Shown: positions 17,402-24,425 of the stretch, one piece after another
Numbering within the stretch: the stretch's first letter is position 1
How the letters are laid out: each line of letters opens with the position of its first letter
NCBI RefSeq assembly: GCF_003076635.1
Contig: NZ_QDKG01000001.1
Location: 682,001 to 746,000 of the forward strand
Length of the DNA stretch: 64,000 nucleotides
Reading direction: 5' to 3'
Origin: Sphingobacterium corticibacter
GTDB taxonomy: Bacteria; Bacteroidota; Bacteroidia; Sphingobacteriales; Sphingobacteriaceae
The notes under the pieces: generated by a model
The model's database searches: none
What the model saw: the letters and a program-made list of their open reading frames with translations, nothing else
What the model was told of the DNA's origin: nothing
Made by a program: the position numbers and the translations under genes

Positions 17402-18625
17402 ATGAACGATCACGTCAAAAGGAGAAATACCATCCTCATTGTGTTGGTAGCTTCGCTCGGATATTTTGTAGATATCTACGATCTCATATTATTTTCAGTA
17501 GTTCGCGTCAAAAGTTTGACGGATTTGGGCGTGTCGGAAGATGATATGTTGCGAGTAGGTGCTACGATCATCAACAGTCAAATGTTTGGCATGTTGGTAG
17601 GGGGGATTTTGTGGGGTGTACTTGGAGACAAAAAAGGTAGATTGAGTGTATTGTTCGGTTCTATTATCACGTACTCATTAGCCAATATTGCTAATGGATT
17701 TGTCACAAGCGTAGACCAATACGCGATCGTGCGTTTCATTGGCGGCGTCGGTTTAGCAGGCGAGCTTGGTGCCGGAATTACGTTGGTGACAGAAACCATG
17801 AGTAAAAAGAATCGAGGTTACGGAACGATGATCGTGGCTGCAGTTGGTTTGTTAGGTGCGGTAATGGCGGCCTTAATAAGTGCGCGATATACCTGGCAAA
17901 CAAGTTATTTTATAGGTGGTGGAATGGGTTTGTTATTGCTTACCTTACGGATTGGCTTGGTCGAGTCAGGCATGTTCAAAGAAGCTACTGACAAGAATGT
18001 GCAACGTGGTAATTTGCTCATGCTATTTAATAATTGGTCGCGATTCAAGAAATATGTGTGCTGTATTTTGATTGGCCTACCTCTGTGGTATGTGGTTGGC
18101 GTTTTAATTACGTTTTCGCCAGAGTTTGGAAGAGCGCTGAATGCTACAGGCATTATAGATGCGGGTAAAGGGATTATGTATTGCTATATCGGTATTTCTA
18201 TCGGGGATGTGGTCGCTGGCCTGTTGGCTCAGGTACTAAAATCTAGAAAAAAGGTGATGCTGATTTTTATCCTACTCACCACCATAGTCGTTGGTATATA
18301 TCTTAATTCTTTTGGTCTTACGCCTGAAGGTTTTATTCTACTAAGTTTATTGTTAGGTTTCGCCTCGGGTTACTGGGCTACTTTTGTTACCATTGCGGCA
18401 GAGCAATTTGGTACGAACTTGAGGGCGACGGTAACCACGACGGTTCCGAATTTTGTGCGTGGATCCTTAGTGGCCGTAACCTTAGGTTTTCAATTCTTTA
18501 AGGATCAGATCGGTATTTTGGGAGGCGCTATGTTAGTAGGGGCGATTACCATTGTCATCGCACTATTAGCTCTGAGTCAACTAAAAGAGAGTTTTGGAAA
18601 AGACTTAGATTACGTTGAAGAATAA
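17402..18625 (+). CDS. MFS transporter
   Basis: A 407-residue major facilitator with about twelve hydrophobic segments. Loop 2-3 has GDKKGRLSVLFGS, the MFS motif A, and RFIGGVGLAGELGAGITLVTE resembles the metabolite:H+ symporter and sugar-porter lineages. The second half repeats the pattern (LKSRKKVMLIFIL). The substrate cannot be deduced. It stands alone, with 150 nt upstream and a convergent HD hydrolase 3 nt downstream. The leader holds TTGTA-N9-TACAA, a possible operator, but no clear promoter. Confidence 0.85.
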   Translation: MNDHVKRRNTILIVLVASLGYFVDIYDLILFSVVRVKSLTDLGVSEDDMLRVGATIINSQMFGMLVGGILWGVLGDKKGRLSVLFGSIITYSLANIANGFVTSVDQYAIVRFIGGVGLAGELGAGITLVTETMSKKNRGYGTMIVAAVGLLGAVMAALISARYTWQTSYFIGGGMGLLLLTLRIGLVESGMFKEATDKNVQRGNLLMLFNNWSRFKKYVCCILIGLPLWYVVGVLITFSPEFGRALNATGIIDAGKGIMYCYIGISIGDVVAGLLAQVLKSRKKVMLIFILLTTIVVGIYLNSFGLTPEGFILLSLLLGFASGYWATFVTIAAEQFGTNLRATVTTTVPNFVRGSLVAVTLGFQFFKDQIGILGGAMLVGAITIVIALLALSQLKESFGKDLDYVEE

Positions 18626-18628
18626 CGG

Positions 18629-19231
18629 TTAATCGGTCGTATTCTTTTTTAAGAAACCTTTTTGGACGCCTTCGTTGATCAAGCTTTCCCCATACGTCCA
18701 CAGATCCGCAGCACCATCTTTGATCACACTTTTCTTAGAGAATACCTTATCATAAGTGACGCCGGGCTCATGCCAAGTGCCACCGTTGTTGGAGCTATTT
18801 TGTAATAAGGGCTCCAAACGATCCATGGCGCGAGCAAATTTGGCTTCTGCGGTTTCCCCAGCTTCAAACTCTTCCCAAATAGCAATCAGTTCTTGAGCCG
18901 TTTCTTCGGGCAACAGTCCGAAAATGCGTTGTGCTGCCAAGCGCTCTTCATCCGTATTGTCGTGGCTTTTTTGTGTGTCATAGATAAAAGTATCGCCGGC
19001 ATCGATCTCTACCACATCGTGTATGAGCACCATTTTAATCACCTTCAATACATCTACCTTTTCGTTAGCATGTTCGGTTAGTACGATGGCCATAAGTGCC
19101 AAATGCCAGCTGTGCTCTGCGCTATTCTCGCAACGATCACTATTGAACAGTTTCGTTCTGCGCTGAATATATTTTAGCTTATCGATCTCTTTGATGAAGG
19201 CAAGTTGTTTGCTTAGGTTCTCTGGTGTCAT
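18629..19231 (-). CDS. HD-domain phosphohydrolase (YfbR/HDDC2-like)
   Basis: A 200-residue metal-dependent HD hydrolase. The ligands are His in SAEHSWHLALMAI, the His-Asp pair in VLIHDVVEIDAGD, and a later Asp in FARAMDRLEPLL. This arrangement and length match 5'-deoxynucleotidases of the YfbR/HDDC2 type, so a nucleoside 5'-monophosphatase is the best guess. I use the ATG at 19231; an upstream in-frame codon would add ten residues unlike the family. The stop is 3 nt from that of the convergent MFS gene. Confidence 0.85.
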   Translation of the reverse strand: MTPENLSKQLAFIKEIDKLKYIQRRTKLFNSDRCENSAEHSWHLALMAIVLTEHANEKVDVLKVIKMVLIHDVVEIDAGDTFIYDTQKSHDNTDEERLAAQRIFGLLPEETAQELIAIWEEFEAGETAEAKFARAMDRLEPLLQNSSNNGGTWHEPGVTYDKVFSKKSVIKDGAADLWTYGESLINEGVQKGFLKKNTTD

Positions 19232-19288
19232 GTGGCAAATTGATGTATAATTTTTAAGCAAATAAGGTACGAATAGCTTTAAATATGA

Positions 19289-19831
19289 TTAAAGTACGCG
19301 GACAACTTTCATAAATCTACGTTGGTAACTGCCTTCCAGATTGGTTTCTGTCACAGCTTGTGCTTTCCCTGAGCTGGCATGTATAAATCGTAAACCTTCT
19401 TTGTCCTCATTTGACAACACAATACCGACATGTCCAATGCTTCGCTTAGCAGGATTGGTACCCGTAAACAAAATTATATCCCCTGCTTTTGCTTCCTCCA
19501 ACGCAACATCTGCTCCAGCCTGTCCCATTCCAGCAGAACTTCTCGGTAAGCTGATCCCAAATTCCTTAAAAACATAATATACAAAACCGGAACAATCAAA
19601 TCCTGTATTAGGGCTTGTTTGGCCGTAGCGATAAGGCACGCCTAATAACTTTTTCGCAAATGCAATGATTTCTTTTTCCGCATCGACTTCCGATGTGACC
19701 GCTACGATATCATGTGTATTAGCACCAATATTAAGGTAGGACTTGTCGGGAAATTTGGCATTTAACGAATGATTATTCAGGAAACACAAGCCCGTTAGGC
19801 AGAATATTTTGATAAGATGCGCTGCTTTCAT
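19289..19831 (-). CDS. Secreted NlpC/P60 (C40) peptidoglycan peptidase
   Basis: A 180-residue exported cysteine peptidase with an N-terminal signal peptide (KIFCLTGLCFLNNHSLNA, cleavage near residue 25). The catalytic domain starts near residue 55 with LGVPYRYGQ. The cysteine is in GFDCSGFVYYVF, and the histidine in RSIGHVGIVLS. Such enzymes cut D-Glu-diaminopimelate bonds in stem peptides in the periplasm. It lacks an SH3 domain. A -7 match TAGTTTTG (19844-19837) leaves only 5 nt to the ATG, so the mRNA may be nearly leaderless. Confidence 0.92.
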   Translation of the reverse strand: MKAAHLIKIFCLTGLCFLNNHSLNAKFPDKSYLNIGANTHDIVAVTSEVDAEKEIIAFAKKLLGVPYRYGQTSPNTGFDCSGFVYYVFKEFGISLPRSSAGMGQAGADVALEEAKAGDIILFTGTNPAKRSIGHVGIVLSNEDKEGLRFIHASSGKAQAVTETNLEGSYQRRFMKVVRVL

Positions 19832-19836
19832 TTAAG

Positions 19837-19844
19837 CAAAACTA
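19837..19844 (-). promoter_or_regulatory. Predicted -7 element of the NlpC/P60 gene
   Basis: TAGTTTTG on the minus strand fits TAnnTTTG and ends 5 nt before the start codon. No -33 TTG is evident at the usual distance. Confidence 0.35.
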
Positions 19845-19869
19845 CGGAAAATCAGCTAATTGCCCTGAT

Positions 19870-20199
19870 TTAGTTACATAAGCTGCGATCCACATACGTT
19901 TTATTGCCGTTACTGTTGATGTAATAGCAGCCTCCGCGCGGTCCGCGAATATACTGGCGAGAAGACCGTGCTGCTGATGAACTTTTCTTCACTGCTGTGG
20001 TACCTCTTGTGTCAGTCGCCTTGCTTTTGATCGCGGATGATTGATCTCGGGCAGTACTCACATCATATTGTACATACGCCCAAGTGCCGTCGGGCTTTAG
20101 GATTACCCTTTTTCCATCCGTCGTAGTAGCATATTTATTTTGCGCTAGTAATGGATGCGTGAAAAGGATATTCAATAAAAGGAAGTAGACTATTTTCAT
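19870..20199 (-). CDS. Small secreted protein of unknown function
   Basis: A 109-residue protein with a clear signal peptide (VYFLLLNILFTHPLLAQ, cut near residue 19). Mature part: TTDGKRVILKPDGTWAY, a motif seen in small Bacteroidota envelope proteins; then a Ser/Ala/Thr/Lys-rich linker (residues 50-82) with AVKKSSSAARSSRQ; and a C-terminal RGPRGGCYYINSNGNKTYVD module ending in RSLCN. The last module, with two cysteines that could pair, recurs at the ends of many secreted proteins and may bind a ligand. No function can be given. It lies between the peptidase gene and the 305-residue membrane protein, all on the minus strand. Confidence 0.75.
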   Translation of the reverse strand: MKIVYFLLLNILFTHPLLAQNKYATTTDGKRVILKPDGTWAYVQYDVSTARDQSSAIKSKATDTRGTTAVKKSSSAARSSRQYIRGPRGGCYYINSNGNKTYVDRSLCN

Positions 20200-20256
20200 G
20201 AAAGCTTGCGTAATGGTTTAAAAGCATTGTTTTCTAATTAGTTAGAGAATAGTGGG

Positions 20257-21174
20257 TTAATCTACAGCTCCTTTTTCGTTATTGACTTTGCCTATAGCGT
20301 ATTTCTCAATGATACGTAATGTGGCTGCTTTCAGCGATCGATGTGGATGGACCGGATGCAGACCGGGGCAGGTGAAAAATTCTACTTCCGTGTCGATCTT
20401 CGAATACCATACTTTATTAACGTGATCTTTTGTTAAGGTATCCTTTCGTGTAATGCGTTTAAAGTTTTCCAGCTTTTCGTTATCTAAGGCCAGGCATTGA
20501 AGCTGATAATCCGCTTCGTCACAATAAATTGCGATGTATTTTTCTCCATCCCAGTACATACACTGTTTATGTGGCCATGAGTAAAATGCCATTAAAATCG
20601 TAAGTACAAGCGCGCCTGCCATAATGGACAATGATTTTTTATCTTTTAATTTCCAGTTTACACGTACGGGTGGTGGTGTCTCCGGATTCTCCGTAGGTGG
20701 CATTTCTGTTTTATTACTACCTTTTGTAGTTGGCGGATTTTCATCGGTTTCCAGTTCCCCATCAGCCTCTTTGTCTCTGTCGCCGTCCGATATCACAGTT
20801 TCATCTTCATCAAACCCTTTTTCTCTCCAAGCAGCATATGGTCTTGGTTGAAAGTCAATAAAGATAGAAAGTAGGATAATGGTGTCATCCGTTGGGACCG
20901 TGGTTTTTCCTTGAATAAAGTATTGAATGGGCCTGAACTTGTCAATACTTTCATTCATGATCGCTCGTGTCAGATTTTCAAACTTCTTCGCATTGTTGAA
21001 GATTTTTTCCAGCGAAGGAATATCCTTTTGCAATTCCCCAGATGCAAGTTTTGATAAAAGTAAATCTTTCAGCTTGGCTGGCGAGATACTTTGTAATTCA
21101 TTAAGATCATTATCTGCTTTCTTCTGTAGGTAGAACTCGATAACAGCTTTATTAAAGTCAATTATTGTTGGCAT
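20257..21174 (-). CDS. Single-pass membrane protein of unknown function
   Basis: A 305-residue protein that I do not recognise by name. Residues 1-110 form a cytoplasmic helical domain (FNKAVIEFYLQKKADNDLNE onward), followed by a low-complexity acidic/Pro/Thr linker (about 120-170), one membrane helix (SIMAGALVLTILMAFYSW, about 182-200) and a C-terminal part with four cysteines (CMYWDGEKYIAIYCDE, LQCLAL, FFTCPGLHPVHP) on the other side. I start at the ATG at 21174 rather than the GTG at 21180, because the GTG overlaps a -7 element. The palindrome upstream matches one in front of the PLD/VWA operon, linking it to that system. Confidence 0.75.
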   Translation of the reverse strand: MPTIIDFNKAVIEFYLQKKADNDLNELQSISPAKLKDLLLSKLASGELQKDIPSLEKIFNNAKKFENLTRAIMNESIDKFRPIQYFIQGKTTVPTDDTIILLSIFIDFQPRPYAAWREKGFDEDETVISDGDRDKEADGELETDENPPTTKGSNKTEMPPTENPETPPPVRVNWKLKDKKSLSIMAGALVLTILMAFYSWPHKQCMYWDGEKYIAIYCDEADYQLQCLALDNEKLENFKRITRKDTLTKDHVNKVWYSKIDTEVEFFTCPGLHPVHPHRSLKAATLRIIEKYAIGKVNNEKGAVD

Positions 21175-21179
21175 AGGCA

Positions 21180-21225
21180 CAAAATTACGTCTATCTACCT
21201 ATCGGAATTTACGGAAAACCATAAG
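21180..21225 (-). promoter_or_regulatory. Promoter with imperfect TTTACGG-AAAA-CCATAAG palindrome
   Basis: Minus-strand -7 TAATTTTG (21187-21180) lies 5 nt before the ATG at 21174, so the mRNA would be near-leaderless. The palindrome at 21208-21225 is centred 29.5 bp from the first base of the -7. This is the same distance as the perfect palindrome at 24326-24349 has to its own -7, and the two sites share TTACGGAAAACC and TAAG. Confidence 0.6.
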
Positions 21226-21366
21226 CCTTTTTATATATCCCTATCACCTTCTTTCGTCGGGTAAACCGGAATTTCACTGGAATTCACGGAATAGCTTCGG
21301 AAAGATCGGAATCGTCGGAAATACCTTTCTGCCAGCGTGTTGAGCGCTATACATTTGCTTTCGGAA
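21203..21366. repeat. Phased array of CGGAA boxes
   Basis: CGGAA starts at 21203, 21212, 21267, 21287, 21298, 21307, 21316 and 21362, with TGGAA at 21278. Within 21267-21320 the steps are 11, 9, 11, 9 and 9 bp, about one helical turn each, all in the same orientation. The array lies in the spacer between the membrane protein gene and the small peptide gene and may be a multi-site binding region. Confidence 0.55.
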
Positions 21367-21429
21367 TCAGGTAATAGATCAGTTTGTTCTTTCGAGGAAA
21401 GATACGAAACAGATTCCAAACTGAGAAAA

Positions 21430-21552
21430 TACTGCGGCATTCTTTAGCCGGTTTGGGAAGCAGCTTTAGTCTTCCGCAGTACGATCTCCTACTTCCCAAA
21501 AAATCAGAAGGCCTTCTGAAAACCATTGTAGCAATCCCATGCGCGGCGCATG
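21430..21552 (+). other. Structured element with interleaved stems (possible pseudoknotted leader RNA)
   Basis: Arms A TACTGCGG (21430-21437), B TTTGGGAAG (21452-21460), A' CCGCAGTA (21474-21481) and B' CTTCCCAAA (21492-21500) alternate as A-B-A'-B', the layout of an H-type pseudoknot. GGAAG of B can instead pair with CTTCC at 21471-21475, so two exclusive folds exist. Two palindromes follow: TCAGAAGGCCTTCTGA (21504-21519) and CATGCGC-G-GCGCATG (21538-21552). The element ends 38 nt before the peptide start. I match it to no known riboswitch; a dispersed genomic repeat is the alternative. Confidence 0.5.
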
Positions 21553-21590
21553 CGGACCTACCAAGTTTTTGACTTTTAATTTTTTGAGCA

Positions 21591-21749
21591 ATGTGGTATT
21601 TAATTTTTCTTTTAATGATCGGACAAGGTGGACAAACAACTCCTACTACAGGACCAGACGGACAAGTAACCATCCAAAATACGGATGGAGATGGTGATGG
21701 AGGAGAAGCAGGAACAATTCTTCCGCCAAAACCGCCAGTAAAACCGTAG
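21591..21749 (+). CDS. 52-residue small peptide gene, candidate secreted or signalling peptide
   Basis: A short frame from ATG 21591 to TAG 21747-21749. The product begins with a hydrophobic run (MWYLIFLLMIG, residues 1-11), continues with a Gly/Gln/Thr stretch (GQGGQTTPTTGPDGQ), an Asp/Gly-rich middle (TDGDGDGGEAG) and a proline-rich end (ILPPKPPVKP). It has no charged n-region, so export by a normal signal peptide is uncertain. Support for a real gene: its own intrinsic terminator 30 nt downstream, no competing gene, and a biased composition unlike random sequence. It lies directly in front of the histidine kinase/response regulator pair, suggesting a signal or target role; this is inference. 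Confidence 0.5.
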   Translation: MWYLIFLLMIGQGGQTTPTTGPDGQVTIQNTDGDGDGGEAGTILPPKPPVKP

Positions 21750-21777
21750 AAGAATCTTAAAGACGGATATATTTCAG

Positions 21778-21807
21778 AAGGGCAACGAATGAGTTGCCCT
21801 TTTTTTG
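21778..21807 (+). terminator. Intrinsic terminator of the small peptide gene
   Basis: AAGGGCAAC, loop GAATGA, GTTGCCCTT, then a run of T to 21806. It separates the peptide unit from the kinase gene that starts at 21863. Confidence 0.88.
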
Positions 21808-21862
21808 TTTATTTCTGCTTATTATTCTATACTTTAGTTGAGTAAATCGACCTATTCTTATT

Positions 21863-23548
21863 TTGAAATTTCCTGTATATATCTTTGTCTTATTTGTCAT
21901 TCTATCTTGCGTCGATAAGCCCGAAAGTATTCCTTCGATATCGGTAAACAAAGAGTATGAAGAAGCTTATGCTTATTTGGATGCCGGTAAACCTGATAGT
22001 GCATTTTTGCGCTTTAGTCAAGTGAAAGATCACTATCAAAGTATCAATGATAGTTTACATGTCGCAAACTGTTTAATAAATATGGCTGTTATTCAAAGAG
22101 ACGCTGGAGATTATTTCGGAGCTCAAGAAACAGCTTTACAAGCCAATGATTATCTGAATGAGCATAAGCTGGATCATTATCCATATCTTAATTCAAATTT
22201 CAATACACTAGGCACAATTAGTCGCGATCTGAAATACTATGATGATGCGCTGTCTTTTTTTGAAAAAACATTGAAGTATTCTCAAGATTCTGCTAACCTT
22301 TCTATTATAGAGAATAACATCGCTTTAGTTTACAAAAGTCTTAAGCAGTTCGGTAAGGCAGATAAAATATTCCAGAATATTTTATCGCGACCTTATTTGA
22401 AAAGTATAGAATATGCACGTACGCTATCCAATCGAGCTAATGCCCGATCGGATCATGACTCATCTTATGTAGCAGCTCCAGATTTATTGAACGCATTATC
22501 CATACGTGTTCAGGAGAAAGACATTTGGGGTCAAAATGCAAGTTACGCGCATCTGGCTGATTATTACAAAGAAAAACGTTCAGATTCCTCGTTGTTCTAC
22601 GCCAGGAAACAATACGCTACGGCATTAAAACTTAAAAGTCCAGATGCGCAGGTAAATGCTTTGAGGCGACTAATCCAAACGGGGAATAGGGATTCCTTAC
22701 AAACATACTTTACGAGTTATAGCAGATTGACCGATAGTTTGGAAAGTGCACGCGCTGCTGCTAAAAATCAATTTGCATTAATTCGCTACGAAGTCGAGAA
22801 AAATAAAGCCGATAACTTGCGTTTGGAAAATGATAACGTGGAAAAATCGGCTCGACTTACTCGACAACGATGGATGACTGGTGGCCTTTTCGTGCTGATT
22901 ATTGGAGGAATAGTTGGTGGCAGGTTTTGGTATAGGAAGCGAAAAGAGCGATTGGAACTAGAAGCGCAAAATAAAATCAAGGCCAGTAAACTAGCCACAT
23001 CCCGTAAAGTGCACGATGTGGTGGCCAATGGTATTTACCGCGTTATGAGTGAGATAGAATACAATGAGCAATTGGATCGTGATAGCTTACTTGATAAACT
23101 AGATATCATGTACAATAAATCCCGTGATATATCTTACGAGGCCGAAGAGTCTATAGAAGCACCAAGTGCTTATCCTGATGTGTTGGGAGAGCTTTTGAAA
23201 TCTTTCGCAAAAGAGAATCGCCTTGTATTGATCGCAGGGAACGATGCGGCACTATGGGAGAACGTCAGCGATCAAGCAAAATCTGAATTGAAGGAAGTGC
23301 TGCTTGAGATGATGGTGAATATGGCCAAACATAGTCAGGCGACAAGTGTAGTAATACGTTTTGGTCGAGAAGATGAGCACTTGCATATTCATTATCAGGA
23401 TGACGGAGTGGGAATGCATGCCGACGCACCAAAGGGAAAAGGTCGCCAAAATACGGTTTCCCGTATTCGTGGATTGAGGGGAGAAATTATCTTTGCTAGC
23501 GAAGTGGGTGATGGAATGAAAATAGATATCCATATCCCGATTCGTTAA
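21863..23548 (+). CDS. TPR-containing membrane histidine kinase (HisKA_3 type) with lipoprotein N-terminus
   Basis: A 561-residue sensor kinase starting at a TTG; a stop codon lies 24 nt upstream in frame and no ATG precedes the signal sequence. Signal and lipobox: FVLFVILSC with Cys16. Residues 25-290 are TPR-like helical repeats on the periplasmic side (DYFGAQETALQANDYL, KYYDDALSFFEKTLKYSQ). A membrane helix lies at about 337-357. The phosphoacceptor is His384 in SRKVHDVVANGIY, and the ATPase domain has MMVNMAKHSQATS (N box) and DDGVGMHADAPKGKG (G box). The response regulator follows after 12 nt. The signal is unknown; the peptide gene upstream is a candidate. Confidence 0.87.
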   Translation: MKFPVYIFVLFVILSCVDKPESIPSISVNKEYEEAYAYLDAGKPDSAFLRFSQVKDHYQSINDSLHVANCLINMAVIQRDAGDYFGAQETALQANDYLNEHKLDHYPYLNSNFNTLGTISRDLKYYDDALSFFEKTLKYSQDSANLSIIENNIALVYKSLKQFGKADKIFQNILSRPYLKSIEYARTLSNRANARSDHDSSYVAAPDLLNALSIRVQEKDIWGQNASYAHLADYYKEKRSDSSLFYARKQYATALKLKSPDAQVNALRRLIQTGNRDSLQTYFTSYSRLTDSLESARAAAKNQFALIRYEVEKNKADNLRLENDNVEKSARLTRQRWMTGGLFVLIIGGIVGGRFWYRKRKERLELEAQNKIKASKLATSRKVHDVVANGIYRVMSEIEYNEQLDRDSLLDKLDIMYNKSRDISYEAEESIEAPSAYPDVLGELLKSFAKENRLVLIAGNDAALWENVSDQAKSELKEVLLEMMVNMAKHSQATSVVIRFGREDEHLHIHYQDDGVGMHADAPKGKGRQNTVSRIRGLRGEIIFASEVGDGMKIDIHIPIR

Positions 23549-23560
23549 TAGAATAAAAGT

Positions 23561-24226
23561 ATGTTCAAAAAAATTCTTATAGCAGAAGACCAACAAAGCG
23601 CCAATATCTCGTTGCAGAAAACATTGCATGACCTTCAAATCGAGACAACAGATTATGTGTACTATTGCGATCACGCGTTGTCATGGATCAAAAATGCACA
23701 ACGCGACCAAGCACCTTATGATTTGCTGATTACTGATTTAAGTTTCGAACCGGACAACAATACACAAGTATTAGAGCATGGCACCGATCTAATCCGTGAA
23801 GCTAGAAATGTACATCCAGATCTAAAAGTTATTGTATTCTCTGGGGAAAATCGTCCGAGCGTGATCGATGATCTTTTTGAAAATTTGAAGATTGATGGCT
23901 ACGTTCGTAAAGCACGTCATGATGCCGATCATCTCAAACAAGCGATCCACACGGTCTATAACGAAAAACGCTATCAGCCTTCGGCTATAAAACAAGCTAT
24001 TCGAGAAGAAAATTCTTTCGAATTTACCACGGTAGATATAACTATTGTATCCCTATTATATCAAGGTGAAATGCAAAAAAACATTCCCTTTATCTTGAAG
24101 CAAAGACAACTAAAACCTTGCAGTTTAAGTAGTGTAGAAAAGCGATTGAATATTATGAAAGAAGCATTGGGTTTTGTGAAGAATGAACAGCTTGCCGTAT
24201 ACTGCAAGGAGAAAGGACTGATCTAA
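23561..24226 (+). CDS. Response regulator partner of the TPR histidine kinase
   Basis: A 221-residue two-domain regulator. The receiver domain (1-130) has acidic residues at AEDQQ, the phosphoacceptor Asp59 in LLITDLSFEPD, Ser in VIVFSGENRP and Lys in DGYVRKARHDAD. The C-terminal part (about 150-221), TTVDITIVSLLYQGEMQKNI through SLSSVEKRLNIMKEALGF, looks like a divergent LuxR/NarL helix-turn-helix. It is co-transcribed with the kinase and ends at a strong terminator. The paired palindromes at 21208-21225 and 24326-24349, on either side of the two genes, are plausible binding sites. Confidence 0.88.
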   Translation: MFKKILIAEDQQSANISLQKTLHDLQIETTDYVYYCDHALSWIKNAQRDQAPYDLLITDLSFEPDNNTQVLEHGTDLIREARNVHPDLKVIVFSGENRPSVIDDLFENLKIDGYVRKARHDADHLKQAIHTVYNEKRYQPSAIKQAIREENSFEFTTVDITIVSLLYQGEMQKNIPFILKQRQLKPCSLSSVEKRLNIMKEALGFVKNEQLAVYCKEKGLI

Positions 24227-24263
24227 AAAGAAGTATCCATCCAATCCCTATATTATTACCGAG

Positions 24264-24289
24264 GAGACTGCATTTGCAGTCTCTTTTTT
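24264..24289 (+). terminator. Intrinsic terminator of the kinase/regulator operon
   Basis: GAGACTGC, loop ATTT, GCAGTCTC, then six T residues. It lies 38 nt after the response regulator stop codon. Confidence 0.9.
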
Positions 24290-24325
24290 GTTTATTCATT
24301 TGATAATCAAATTTATGTGATTTTC

Positions 24326-24374
24326 TGTCTTACGGAAAACCGTAAGACAAAATTGAATTAAGCTACTACTTTTG
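24326..24374 (+). promoter_or_regulatory. Promoter of the PLD/VWA operon with a perfect 10-bp palindrome
   Basis: TGTCTTACGG-AAAA-CCGTAAGACA (24326-24349) is centred 29.5 bp before the first base of -7 TACTTTTG (24367-24374). No TTG exists at the -33 position, which instead falls at the palindrome edge, as expected for an activator-dependent promoter with a site near -42. Confidence 0.65.
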
Positions 24375-24425
24375 ATGCATTGACAAACCACGGGTACGCC
24401 GCATACTGCGGCTCGACCGTAAACT

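Noticed and set aside
19842..19852. TACGGAAAATC upstream of the NlpC/P60 gene as a third site of the shared palindrome
   Set aside because: Only one half matches, the other arm is missing, and the distance to the -7 element is wrong (about 5 bp instead of 29.5).
21347..21673. Minus-strand 108-codon frame antisense to the structured element and peptide gene
   Set aside because: Composition (many Arg, Cys, Ser, Pro) is that of noncoding DNA, no family resemblance, and it overlaps palindromes and the CGGAA array end.
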